Positions 56,424-64,000 of a DNA stretch of 64,000 nt are shown here, piece after piece. The stretch's first letter is position 1, and each line of letters starts with the position of its first letter. The translations under genes and the position numbers were made by a program. The stretch is taken from contig CAAFQK010000024.1 of the NCBI GenBank assembly GCA_900765115.1, positions 23,090 through 87,089 on the forward strand, written 5' to 3'. Below the pieces are notes generated by a model that was not told the origin of the DNA, ran no database searches, and saw only the letters and a program-made list of their open reading frames with translations. This DNA comes from an uncultured Collinsella sp. Its GTDB lineage: Bacteria; Actinomycetota; Coriobacteriia; Coriobacteriales; Coriobacteriaceae.

Positions 56424-57551
56424 TTAGGCGAAGACGATCAGATTATCCCTGTGTATCGCCGGCTTCTCGGCCAGGTCTGCCAGCAGACGGTTACCGGCAA
56501 TCTGGTCCTGGCGGCGGCCGGCGGCAAGTTCCAGCACGTCCGAATCGGCCTCGGCGATACCGCGGGCGACGACCATACCGCTCGGATCGCACACATCGAG
56601 CACATCGCCCTCGGCAAACTGGCCATCGACCTCGCGAATACCCACCGCAAGCAAGGAAGAGCCACGGCTGACCAGCGCCTTCGCGGCACCGTCGTCAACC
56701 GTCACCGAGCCATGCGCCTTGTCTCCCAGTGCGATCCACAGCTTGCGGGGTGCGATGGCCAGACGCTCCGCCGGCGGATCGAACAGCGTGCCCACGCTCT
56801 CGCCGCGGGCGAGGCGCACGAGCGCATCGGGCTCCTCGCCCGAGCAAATCACGCTCTGAATACCCGCCGTCATCAGGATGCGGCTCGCGCGAATCTTGGT
56901 GATCATGCCGCCCGTGCCCACCGAAGTCGAAGAATCGCCTGCCGAGGCGATAATCTTGGCATCGATCTTATGCACGACCGGGACGAACTCGGCCGTGGGG
57001 TCCTCGTGCGGATTGGCGGTATAGAGGCCATCGATGTCCGAGAGCGTCACGCACAGATCGGCAGAAACCAGGCAGCTCACAAGCGCCGCCAGCGTGTCGT
57101 TGTCGCCAAACTTGATCTCGTCGACGGTGACGGTATCGTTCTCGTTGACGACCGGCACCACGCCCAGCTCCACCAGGCGCAGCAGGGCGTCGCGTGCATG
57201 CAGGTAGGACGTGCGGCGGGCCGTGTCGTGGCGCGTGAGCAGTACGAGCGAGGTGAGCAGGTCGCGCGCATGGAACTCCTCGTCGTAGGCCGACGAGATG
57301 ATGCACTGACCAGCCGAGGCGCAGGCCTGCAGGCTCGGAAGGTCGCCGACCGGCTTGCGGTCGAAGCCCAACACGGGATAGCCACAGGCAATAGCGCCCG
57401 AGCTCACCACGACCAGACGCCAGCCGAGCTTGCGCAGCGCTGCGGCCTGATCGGCAAGTCCGCCGATAAAGGCGCGGTTGACCTTGCCATCGGCGCCCAC
57501 CACCGTGGACGAACCGATCTTTACCACCATCGTTTTATAAGAAGTCGTCAT
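56424..57551 (-). CDS. proB: Glutamate 5-kinase
   Basis: 375 residues. Amino-acid kinase domain (VVKIGSSTVVGADGKVN; VSSGAIACGYPVLG; NENDTVTVDEIKFGDNDTLA; GTGGMITKIRASRI) followed by a C-terminal PUA domain (KALVSRGSSLLAVGIREVDG). Catalyses the first step of proline synthesis, feeding ProA. Length and domain order are normal. Confidence 0.95.
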   Translation of the reverse strand: MTTSYKTMVVKIGSSTVVGADGKVNRAFIGGLADQAAALRKLGWRLVVVSSGAIACGYPVLGFDRKPVGDLPSLQACASAGQCIISSAYDEEFHARDLLTSLVLLTRHDTARRTSYLHARDALLRLVELGVVPVVNENDTVTVDEIKFGDNDTLAALVSCLVSADLCVTLSDIDGLYTANPHEDPTAEFVPVVHKIDAKIIASAGDSSTSVGTGGMITKIRASRILMTAGIQSVICSGEEPDALVRLARGESVGTLFDPPAERLAIAPRKLWIALGDKAHGSVTVDDGAAKALVSRGSSLLAVGIREVDGQFAEGDVLDVCDPSGMVVARGIAEADSDVLELAAGRRQDQIAGNRLLADLAEKPAIHRDNLIVFA

Positions 57552-57630
57552 ACGTCAAACCAATCAACTGTTCAGCGAACGGCCGAGCTGGCGGCCAAGG
57601 GAGCGTGACTAGCCCCTACCGCCCAAAGAA

Positions 57631-59136
57631 TTAGTGAGCCCAGGGGAAAGCCGAAGCCGCGGCCATGTTCTTGCGCACGAGCTCGTCGCGCACCTGAGCC
57701 AGGCCCTGCTCCATGCCCACCACATAGGTCTGCGGGTACAGGAAGCGCTTGAAAGCTGCGTCCAGATGATCGAGCGCCCAAGCACAGCGCTCGCGCGCGT
57801 CCTGGATGCTCTCACGCGGAGCCACCGCACTGCCATCGCGCACGATCGGCACCAGCAGCTCGCGATACTCAAGTTCGGACACGTCGGTCACCAGGGCGGC
57901 ATCATTCACGGCCACGAGGGTATTGCCGCGCGCGGAGCCCTCCCCCGCCAGATGGTCCTCGTCGTAGATCATGTCGCAGACCGGGCCGCCAAATCCGTCG
58001 TAATAACGGCGCACGCGTTGCACACCCGGGATCGTGCGCTTGTAGGGCTGCTCGGAGAGCTTGACCACCGGCGTCCATGGGTCTGCCTCGCTCGCACGGC
58101 GGGCGGAAAGCTTGTACACGCCGCCCAGCGCCGGCTGATCGTAGCAGGTCGCGAGCTTGGTGCCCACGCCAAAGCTGTCGATGGGCGCGCCCTGGTCGAG
58201 CAGCGACTGAATCGTATACTCGTCAAGATCGTTAGAAACCGAGATCCCCACATAAGGCAGGCCCTCGGCATCAAAACGGCCGCGCACATACTTGGAGAGC
58301 TTGGCGAGGTCGCCAGAGTCGATGCGAATGGCCGACAGGCGCTCGCCCACCGCCTCCATCTCCTTGGCAACCGTAATGGCATGTTCACAGCCCTCGCGCA
58401 CGTCATAGGTGTCGATGAGCAGCGTACAGTTCTTGGGGCTCGACTTGGCAAAGGCGCGGAAGGCCTCGAGCTCGGAATCGAAGCTCATCACCCAGCTGTG
58501 CGCATGCGTGCCAAAGACGGGAATACCGTAGCGGCGGCCGGCGAGCACATTGGACGTAGAGGAGCAGCCGGCAACGTAGCTCGCGCGCGCAACGGCCAGG
58601 CCACCATCGGGACCCTGGGCTCGGCGCAGGCCAAACTCCGCCACGGGGCGACCGTCGGCGGCGAGCACCACGCGCGCCGTCTTGGTGGCGACAAGCGTCT
58701 GGAACCCGACGATGTTGAGCAGCGCCGTCTCGAGCAGCTGGCACTCCAGCGCGGGGCCGGTGACGCGCACCATGGGCTCGCGCGGAAAGACGAGCTCGCC
58801 CTCGGGCACGGCGTCGATGTTTACATGCGCACGAAAATCGCGCAGGTAGTCGAGGAATCCAGGCTTGAACATCGCGCCGCCGGCCGGGGCCTCAAGCGAT
58901 GCGAGGTAGTCGATGTCCTCGGGCGTAAAGCGCAGGTTCTCGACAAGCTCGGGCAGCTCGGCGGTGCCGCACATGACGGCATAGGCGCTGCCAAAAGGAT
59001 GGTCGCGGTAAAACGCGGTAAAACAACCCTGCTCATTGGCCTTGCCGCTCTCCCACAGGCCCTGGGCCATAGTGAGCTCGTACAGATCGGTGAGCATTGC
59101 GATGTCGGTGGGATGAGAGATGTCGGTCAAAGCCAT
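57631..59136 (-). CDS. pncB: Nicotinate phosphoribosyltransferase
   Basis: 501 residues from the ATG at 59136 (AAAGG upstream); longer upstream frame rejected. MLTDLYELTMAQGLWESGKA, FRDHPF-like YRDHPFGSAYAVMCG, EFGLRRAQGPDGG, SNVLAGRRYGIPVFGTHAHS and SVSNDLDEYTI are PncB signatures including the phosphoribosyl site. Salvages nicotinate to NaMN for NAD synthesis. Confidence 0.93.
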   Translation of the reverse strand: MALTDISHPTDIAMLTDLYELTMAQGLWESGKANEQGCFTAFYRDHPFGSAYAVMCGTAELPELVENLRFTPEDIDYLASLEAPAGGAMFKPGFLDYLRDFRAHVNIDAVPEGELVFPREPMVRVTGPALECQLLETALLNIVGFQTLVATKTARVVLAADGRPVAEFGLRRAQGPDGGLAVARASYVAGCSSTSNVLAGRRYGIPVFGTHAHSWVMSFDSELEAFRAFAKSSPKNCTLLIDTYDVREGCEHAITVAKEMEAVGERLSAIRIDSGDLAKLSKYVRGRFDAEGLPYVGISVSNDLDEYTIQSLLDQGAPIDSFGVGTKLATCYDQPALGGVYKLSARRASEADPWTPVVKLSEQPYKRTIPGVQRVRRYYDGFGGPVCDMIYDEDHLAGEGSARGNTLVAVNDAALVTDVSELEYRELLVPIVRDGSAVAPRESIQDARERCAWALDHLDAAFKRFLYPQTYVVGMEQGLAQVRDELVRKNMAAASAFPWAH

Positions 59137-59218
59137 GGGGCGACCTTTCGGATGTGTTGTGCAGAGGTTGAGGGTTGGGCGAGGCGGACGTGCGGGCATG
59201 GAGCCTGGAGCGAACAGG

Positions 59219-59671
59219 TTAGTGCAGGCCCATGCTGCCCGTGATCGTGTAGACCATAAAGACGATAAACGCGATAAGGGCGAGCACGATGATGATTTTT
59301 TGAGCGGGAGCCATGCCGGGGATCTCATTCTCGCCCGTAGGCTCCTTGGAGGTGACCATGCGCTGGGCAAAGGTCATCTCGTCACGGCTCGGTTTGGGCT
59401 CGACGGTCTTAGGGTGAGCGGCTTTTTTGGGCTGAGGCTTGGGTGCAGTGGGCACGGGCTTCGCGGCGGCGGGCTTGGGCACGGGCGCAGACTCGGATGC
59501 GACCTTCGCAGTGGCCTCCTCGGCCTTCTCGCGCTCGGCACGCAGGGCGGCCAGCTCCTCACGCTCGCGGCGTGCCTCTTCCTGGGCCTCGCGACGAGCC
59601 TTCTCGGCGCGGAGCTCTTCCAACTCGGCGCGCTCCTCGGCAGACAGTGGTTGGGACTCAAGCTCGGCCAT
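59219..59671 (-). CDS. Coiled-coil protein with C-terminal membrane helix
   Basis: 150 residues from the ATG at 59671 (AAAGGG upstream; the longer frame crosses the tRNA gene). Residues ~9-55 are a charged coiled coil (ERAELEELRAEKARREAQEE), followed by a Pro/Lys/Ala linker and a C-terminal helix IIIVLALIAFIVFMVYTITG: a tail-anchored topology. Unknown function; 82 nt before pncB. Confidence 0.72.
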   Translation of the reverse strand: MAELESQPLSAEERAELEELRAEKARREAQEEARREREELAALRAEREKAEEATAKVASESAPVPKPAAAKPVPTAPKPQPKKAAHPKTVEPKPSRDEMTFAQRMVTSKEPTGENEIPGMAPAQKIIIVLALIAFIVFMVYTITGSMGLH

Positions 59672-59690
59672 GATGCAGCCCTTTCTTTTT

Positions 59691-59722
59691 AAAAAAAGCC
59701 GCCGACACAATGTCAGCGGCTT
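59691..59722 (-). terminator. Terminator after tRNA-Ala
   Basis: 12-bp stem with one mismatch, 3-nt loop, T7 on the minus strand. Confidence 0.85.
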
Positions 59723-59736
59723 ATCAAATCCAAGGG

Positions 59737-59809
59737 TGGAGACGAAGGGAGTCGAACCCTCGGCCTCTGCCATGCGACGGCAGCGCTCTCCCAACTGAGC
59801 TACGTCCCC
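59737..59809 (-). tRNA. tRNA-Ala(CGC)
   Basis: 73 nt. Acceptor GGGGACG with CGTCTCC (one G-T), standard D and T arms, anticodon CGC in loop gtCGCat, discriminator A; CCA is not encoded. Reads GCG codons. Confidence 0.9.
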
Positions 59810-59960
59810 AGGACAAGTTGATATTTTACCTACGGCTCGCCAACTGTCAACGCCCAATACCCAGTCTTTTTGGGACGGGGCTGTTTTGACTACTTTTCGA
59901 ACGCCCGAGCCACCCGATGATTATTTATCCCCCGTCCCAGAAAAATCATCGACGAACGCA

Positions 59961-60899
59961 CTACTTTGCGCTGGTAAGAACACCGGTGGTGTCGAAGGCC
60001 GGGGTGAAGCTCTCGTCTACCGCGCCGCCCTCTTGCCAGAACATCGTCGTAAAGCCCAGGTCGTCGGCATGGTCGAGTACTTGCTCGTACTCCTCGCGCG
60101 TCACGGCGCGTGCCAGGTCGCCGCCCTGCTCGCGCATGAGCGCATTGGGCGTGTACTGGTTCATGACCGAGATCGGCACGTCGCCCACCGTCTGCCACAC
60201 CAGGTCCAGCACGCGACACGAATCGTCTGCATGCCCCGGCAGCACCAGGTGGCGCACGATGATGCCGCGCTTCATGAGCCCGTCCTCGTCCACCAGCTCT
60301 CCCCCGCGGCGCTCGATCTCGCACGTCATCTGTGCCAGGCCCGACACGGCCACGCGCGGGTAATCCTTAATATGAGAAAGCGACTGCGCAAGCCCGGCAT
60401 CGGCATATTTAAAGTCGGTGAGCCACACATCGACCAGGTCGCCCAGCGCCGCCACGGCACTCGCGCGCTCGTAACCACTCGTGTTGTAGACGATCGGGAT
60501 GACCAGCCCGCGCGCCCGTGCCGCGGCAATCGCGGCAGGCAACAGGTGCGCATAGTGCGTCGCCGTCACCAAATTGATGTTGTTGGCACCCTGGTCCTGC
60601 AGTTCCAGCATAATCTCGACCAGGCGCTCAGGCGAAATCTCAAGGCCAAAATTGCCGGTCGAGATCTCGTGGTTCTGGCAGTAGATACATTTAAGCGAGC
60701 AGCCGCTAAAGAAGATCGTGCCCGAACCGGCCTCGCCCGAGATAGGCGGCTCCTCCCACATATGAAGCGCCGCGCGGGCCACCTTGAGCGTGTCGTTAGC
60801 ACCGCATACGCCGCGCGCGCCCTCATCGCGCGCCGCACCGCAACGGCGGGGACACAAATGGCAGGCGGGCGAAAAAAGTTCGGTCAACGACGTCGGCAT
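59961..60899 (-). CDS. Radical SAM protein, PflX/PFL-activase-like
   Basis: 312 residues; the ATG at 60899 with GGAG 9 nt upstream is preferred over a TTG at 60914. FFSGCSLKCIYCQNHEIS gives the radical SAM C-x-x-x-C-x-x-C cluster. N-terminal cysteines in ACHLCPRRCG and GVCGAND may hold another cluster, as in COG1313. SGYERASAVAALGDLVDVWL and ADAGLAQSLSHIKDYP are of the same family. The glycyl-radical partner is not in the window. Confidence 0.82.
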   Translation of the reverse strand: MPTSLTELFSPACHLCPRRCGAARDEGARGVCGANDTLKVARAALHMWEEPPISGEAGSGTIFFSGCSLKCIYCQNHEISTGNFGLEISPERLVEIMLELQDQGANNINLVTATHYAHLLPAAIAAARARGLVIPIVYNTSGYERASAVAALGDLVDVWLTDFKYADAGLAQSLSHIKDYPRVAVSGLAQMTCEIERRGGELVDEDGLMKRGIIVRHLVLPGHADDSCRVLDLVWQTVGDVPISVMNQYTPNALMREQGGDLARAVTREEYEQVLDHADDLGFTTMFWQEGGAVDESFTPAFDTTGVLTSAK

Positions 60900-61049
60900 A
60901 AAAACATGCTCCAAAACAATGATTCAGCAGCTCAAACGTAAAGGGACCAACCGCACAGACGGTTCGAGCCCAAGGCGCCGTAATCGTCCGACACGATTTT
61001 TGTAATGTCAAGACTGGAATCGACAAAGTGCCGCTTTATGATGTAGGTA

Positions 61050-61194
61050 TTCCGCCCCCCGCGGAGCAACTGGGTGAACCGTCGCGTTTATTTAGGGAGC
61101 CCACACAGTCGTACCTAGTACAGGTATCCTTCGTTGTTAAGGACGCTGGAACAGTCGATGAGGGCACCCACCTGTTTTAGGTGGGTTCATTTTC
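61050..61194 (+). ncRNA. Candidate structured ncRNA, possibly 6S RNA
   Basis: TATGAT -10 at 61037-61042, then ~130 nt of pairing segments: CCGC/GCGG at the start, TACCT/AGGTA, CCTT/AAGG and GCCC/GGGC helices, closed by a terminator CCCACC-TGTTTTA-GGTGGG with TTCATTTT. The stem TGAACC near 61075 can pair with GGTTCA inside the terminator arm. Isolated between divergent genes with its own promoter and terminator. The 6S assignment is from general resemblance only. Confidence 0.5.
61166..61194 (+). terminator. Terminator of the candidate ncRNA
   Basis: 7-bp stem ACCCACC/GGTGGGT with a 7-nt loop, then TCATTTTCG. Confidence 0.78.
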
Positions 61195-61423
61195 GTAACG
61201 TGGGGGGTGGTTTTCTTTTGCCGAAAATCGCCATTACAGTCCATATGGATCCCCACCGGCATCCCGACAATCCATCGACAACATCCCAATATCTGGTAAG
61301 CGCGTGATAATCAGACGGTGCAAACCTCCGCACCCCCTCGGTCGAGTATCATGGGACAGCTATGCCTTTTTGCGCTTAGCAACCTTTGACCTTTTCCTTC
61401 GACGCTTGGCGGTTTTTAGATTC

Positions 61424-62623
61424 ATGGCTTCATCCCCGAGCTACATACCGTACCTATGCGTGGCAACGGCGGCCTTTATCACGACCTTCCTCATGGTGCC
61501 CCTGGTCAAGCGCTTGGCAATTAAGCTCGACGCCGTCGACTATCCTTCCAAGCGCCGCATCAACACCAAGCCCATCCCGCGTTTGGGCGGAACGGCGGTG
61601 TTTTTGGGCCTGGTCGTTGCCTGCATTGTGCAAATCCTAGGCACCTGGCACCTAGGCTGGCCGCCCGTCCTGGTGCCGCACCCGCGCCTTCACATTAGCT
61701 ATCCCATGCTGGCGCTCTCCTTTACCGTCATCTTTGCGACCGGCGCTATCGACGACGTCTTCCAGCTCACGCCCAAGCAAAAGCTGGCCGGACAGGTCCT
61801 CGCCGCGCTTATCGCCTGCATGGGCGGCCTAAAAATCGGCGTCATCGTCAACCCGTTTGCTCCCGGCGAGATCATGCTCGGATGGCTCGCCTACCCCATT
61901 ACCGTGATCTATCTGGTGGCATTCACTAACATCATTAACCTCATCGACGGCCTCGACGGCTTGGCCACGGGCATCTGCGGCATCGCGTCGTTCACCATGT
62001 TTTCGATGGCCGTTCTCTCGGGCCGCATCGACGCCGCCGCGCTCTCCATTGCGCTCTTTGGCGCCTGTCTGGCCTTTTTGCGCTACAACTTCAACCCCGC
62101 AAGCATCTTCTTGGGCGACTCGGGGTCGCTGCTTCTGGGCTTTGCGCTGGGCTCCATCTCGCTGCTCAACGTGAGCCGCACCGCCGCACTCACCTCGCTT
62201 ATCATTCCGCTCATCGTTGCCGGCGTGCCCATCATCGACACGTTCAGCGCCATCGTGCGCCGCAAGCGCGCCCACATTAGCATCGGACAGGCCGACAAGG
62301 GCCACATCCACCACCGCCTGATCCAAGAAGGCTACAACCAAAAACAGGCCGTGCTGCTCATCTATGCCTGGTGCATCATGCTTTCGGCCGGCGCCGCCGC
62401 CATCAATCAGGTCGAGGTGCCCATGCGCGTGCTCATTTTTACCGTGCTCGCCATTGGCTCGGCTGCCTTCGCCAAGCATCTGCATCTGTTTGAGCCCGTG
62501 CTGCGCCACCATTACAACAAGCGCACGCACGAGGACGAGCTCGTCACCCCCGACGACCCCGCCTTTAAGCAGGAGGAGCAGGCAGCCGAGGAGCGCAAAG
62601 AAGAGCGCCACCACAAGCTCTAG
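61424..62623 (+). CDS. Undecaprenyl-phosphate glycosyl-1-phosphate transferase (WecA/TagO-like)
   Basis: 399 residues from the ATG at 61424; upstream frame not supported. About ten membrane helices. RRINTKPIPRLGGTAVFLG, GAIDDVFQLTPKQKLAGQV, TNIINLIDGLDGLATG and IFLGDSGSLLLGF are the conserved cytoplasmic loops with the catalytic Asp residues; HIHHRL is the His-rich loop. Starts lipid-linked synthesis of wall teichoic acid or surface polysaccharide at the inner membrane. Confidence 0.88.
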   Translation: MASSPSYIPYLCVATAAFITTFLMVPLVKRLAIKLDAVDYPSKRRINTKPIPRLGGTAVFLGLVVACIVQILGTWHLGWPPVLVPHPRLHISYPMLALSFTVIFATGAIDDVFQLTPKQKLAGQVLAALIACMGGLKIGVIVNPFAPGEIMLGWLAYPITVIYLVAFTNIINLIDGLDGLATGICGIASFTMFSMAVLSGRIDAAALSIALFGACLAFLRYNFNPASIFLGDSGSLLLGFALGSISLLNVSRTAALTSLIIPLIVAGVPIIDTFSAIVRRKRAHISIGQADKGHIHHRLIQEGYNQKQAVLLIYAWCIMLSAGAAAINQVEVPMRVLIFTVLAIGSAAFAKHLHLFEPVLRHHYNKRTHEDELVTPDDPAFKQEEQAAEERKEERHHKL

Positions 62624-62782
62624 GGCAAGCTGCTGAGGATGTGCCCAGGCAACGCTGGCCAAGCGCAGCCGCGCCGCTCCCATCGCACAAGCCGCCCCTC
62701 TCCCTCCCCTCGCCTACTTACGCCCCGCCCCTCCAATAAACGCGTTATCATTTTGACCAATGAACATACGTTAGGAGCAATC

Positions 62783-63832
62783 ATGCCAAACGAGAACAGC
62801 TACGAAGTCGCGCTGCAAAAGAGCAACGCCATTCGCGAGGGCCTGGCAAAGACGCCCGAGAAGTTCACCATGCTCACCGGCGACCGCCCCACCGGACGCT
62901 TGCACCTGGGTCATTACTTCGGCACCCTCAAGGGCCGCGTTGAACTGCAGAACATGGGCGCCAAGACCAACGTGCTCATTGCCGACTACCAGGTCATCAC
63001 CGACCGCGACACCACCGAGCACATCCAGGACAACGTGTACAACATGGTCATGGACTACCTTGCCTGCGGCATCGACCCCGACAAGACCATGATCTACGCA
63101 CACTCTGCCGTGCCCGCTGCCAACCAGCTCATGCTGCCGTTCCTGTCGCTGGTGTCCGAGGCAGAGCTGGCGCGCAACCCCACCGTCAAGGCCGAGATGG
63201 AGGCCTCGGGCCACGAGCTTACCGGCCTTCTGCTCACCTATCCGGTGCACCAGGCCTGCGACATCCTGTTCTGCAAGGGCAACGTGGTGCCGGTCGGTCG
63301 CGACCAGCTGCCGCACATCGAGCTCACCCGCACCATCGCCCGCCGCTTTAACAACCGCTACGGCAAGGTGTTCCCCGAGGTCGAGGCGCTGCTGTCCGAG
63401 ACCCCGCTGCTGCCCGGCCTGGACGGCCGCAAGATGAGCAAGAGCTACGGCAACGCCATCAATATCTCGATGACCGCCGAGGAGACGGCCAAGCGCATCA
63501 AGAAGAGCCAGACCGACTCCGAGCGCATGATCACGTTCGACCCCGAGAACCGCCCCGGCGTGTCCGGCCTGCTTTCGACGGCTGCCATCTGCACCGGCCG
63601 ATCCGAGGTCGAGATTGCCGAGGAGATTGGCATGGGCGGCTCCGGCCAGCTCAAGAAGTACGTGACCGAGGCCGTCAACGAGTACTTTGCGCCGATCCGC
63701 GAGCGTCGCCAGCGCTACGAGAACGATCTGGACTATGTGAAGGACGTGCTGCACGAGGGCAACCGTCGTGCCAACGAGATCGCCGAGCAGACCCTGGCCG
63801 AGGTTCGGGACGCCATGGGCATGGTGTACTAG
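62783..63832 (+). CDS. trpS: Tryptophan--tRNA ligase
   Basis: 349 residues from the ATG at 62783 (TTAGGAGC upstream). Class I motifs TGRLHLGHYFGTLK and GRKMSKSYGNAIN; VGRDQLPHIELTRTIARRFN is the TrpRS-type region. Charges tRNA-Trp. Confidence 0.95.
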   Translation: MPNENSYEVALQKSNAIREGLAKTPEKFTMLTGDRPTGRLHLGHYFGTLKGRVELQNMGAKTNVLIADYQVITDRDTTEHIQDNVYNMVMDYLACGIDPDKTMIYAHSAVPAANQLMLPFLSLVSEAELARNPTVKAEMEASGHELTGLLLTYPVHQACDILFCKGNVVPVGRDQLPHIELTRTIARRFNNRYGKVFPEVEALLSETPLLPGLDGRKMSKSYGNAINISMTAEETAKRIKKSQTDSERMITFDPENRPGVSGLLSTAAICTGRSEVEIAEEIGMGGSGQLKKYVTEAVNEYFAPIRERRQRYENDLDYVKDVLHEGNRRANEIAEQTLAEVRDAMGMVY

Positions 63833-64000
63833 ACCGATCTGCTGGCTTGAGCTTTCGATTGTTATGGGGCGCGCGCTACGGCGTCCGCCTTTTTTGGAGC
63901 CCGACCAGCTCGGCTCCGTCCATTGCACTCCCCCGCTAAACGGGAACGGGCCCCCCCGCGGTCCGGTGCCAGCGGGCGGATCCGAAGAGCACAAGGCCGA
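63833..64000. other. 3' flank of trpS to the window edge
   Basis: A short GGCG/CGCC stem followed by TTTTTT near 63890 could end trpS. GGAGCC/GGCTCC forms another hairpin after it. The last ~100 bp hold homopolymer-rich sequence and no gene. Confidence 0.5.

Larger units (their letters stand above)
60900..61423. other. Intergenic region with a structured RNA gene
   Basis: About 520 bp without a CDS. The centre holds the candidate ncRNA; the part from 61200 to 61423 is the leader of the next gene and shows no further structure I can name. Confidence 0.7.

Noticed and set aside
61065..61100. T-box-like motif (GGGTGAACC)
   Set aside because: The following terminator does not offer the T-box antiterminator partner and no synthetase or amino-acid gene is directly downstream.

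Overview
The window looks like a chromosome segment of a gut Coriobacteriia, most likely Collinsella or a close relative. This is inferred from the high G+C content, the GGGtGRT-protein operon, a Rho factor with a very long Ala/Lys/Glu-rich N-terminal extension, a CarD-type regulator and the general style of the housekeeping genes. It carries a complete prophage of about 38.2 kb (3805-42041). The prophage sits in the 3' end of a tRNA-Lys(CTT) gene and is bounded by a 46-bp identical att core.

Layout. Host left flank (1-3804): a NifU-like scaffold gene (cut by the window edge), a GGGtGRT-protein gene and a FAD-binding oxidoreductase. These are followed by an untranslated stretch with tandem degenerate copies of the tRNA 3' end plus terminator, suggesting earlier integrations at this site. 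Prophage (3805-42041): nearly everything left of about 38.0 kb is transcribed leftward. Read in that direction it runs Cro-like regulator, small early genes, Xis-like protein, ParB-like protein, a second tyrosine recombinase, a DUF6291-type replication protein, nucleases and zinc-ribbon proteins, an ArpU-like late regulator, HNH nuclease, terminase, portal, MuF-like protein, scaffold, capsid, connectors, tail tube, tail chaperones with a -1 frameshift site, tape measure, tail proteins, a diversity-generating retroelement (DGR), XkdX, holin and amidase endolysin. The rightward lysogeny arm (38.1-41.8 kb) holds a CI-like repressor, an unknown accessory gene, a HicAB toxin-antitoxin pair and the integrase next to attR. 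The virion is a siphovirus-type tailed phage, judged by the tape measure, tail tube and frameshifted chaperones.

The most exciting system is the complete DGR at about 6.1-9.2 kb: a variable tail protein with a C-terminal 129-bp variable repeat (VR), an Avd accessory protein, a 129-bp template repeat (TR) and a reverse transcriptase with a YMDD site. By hand alignment TR and VR differ at 26 positions, and 24 of these are adenines in the TR sense strand. That is the signature of adenine-directed mutagenic retrohoming, so the phage appears able to diversify its host-binding protein. A perfect 10-bp stem with a 4-nt loop lies just downstream of VR, as in the Bordetella phage BPP-1 system.

Host right flank (41995-64000): tRNA-Lys and tRNA-His, a PLP aminotransferase, a ROK sugar kinase, a VanZ-like protein, a membrane-anchored acidic protein, rho, argS, a CarD-family regulator, an HD-domain hydrolase, proA, an S33 peptidase-like hydrolase, proB, pncB, a coiled-coil membrane protein, tRNA-Ala(CGC), a PflX-like radical SAM protein, a probable structured ncRNA (possibly 6S RNA), a WecA/TagO-type glycosyl-phosphate transferase and trpS. 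Several intergenic regions hold strong unexplained secondary structures at 49.7, 56.3 and 61.1 kb.

All functional calls are from reading the sequence. No database search was run.
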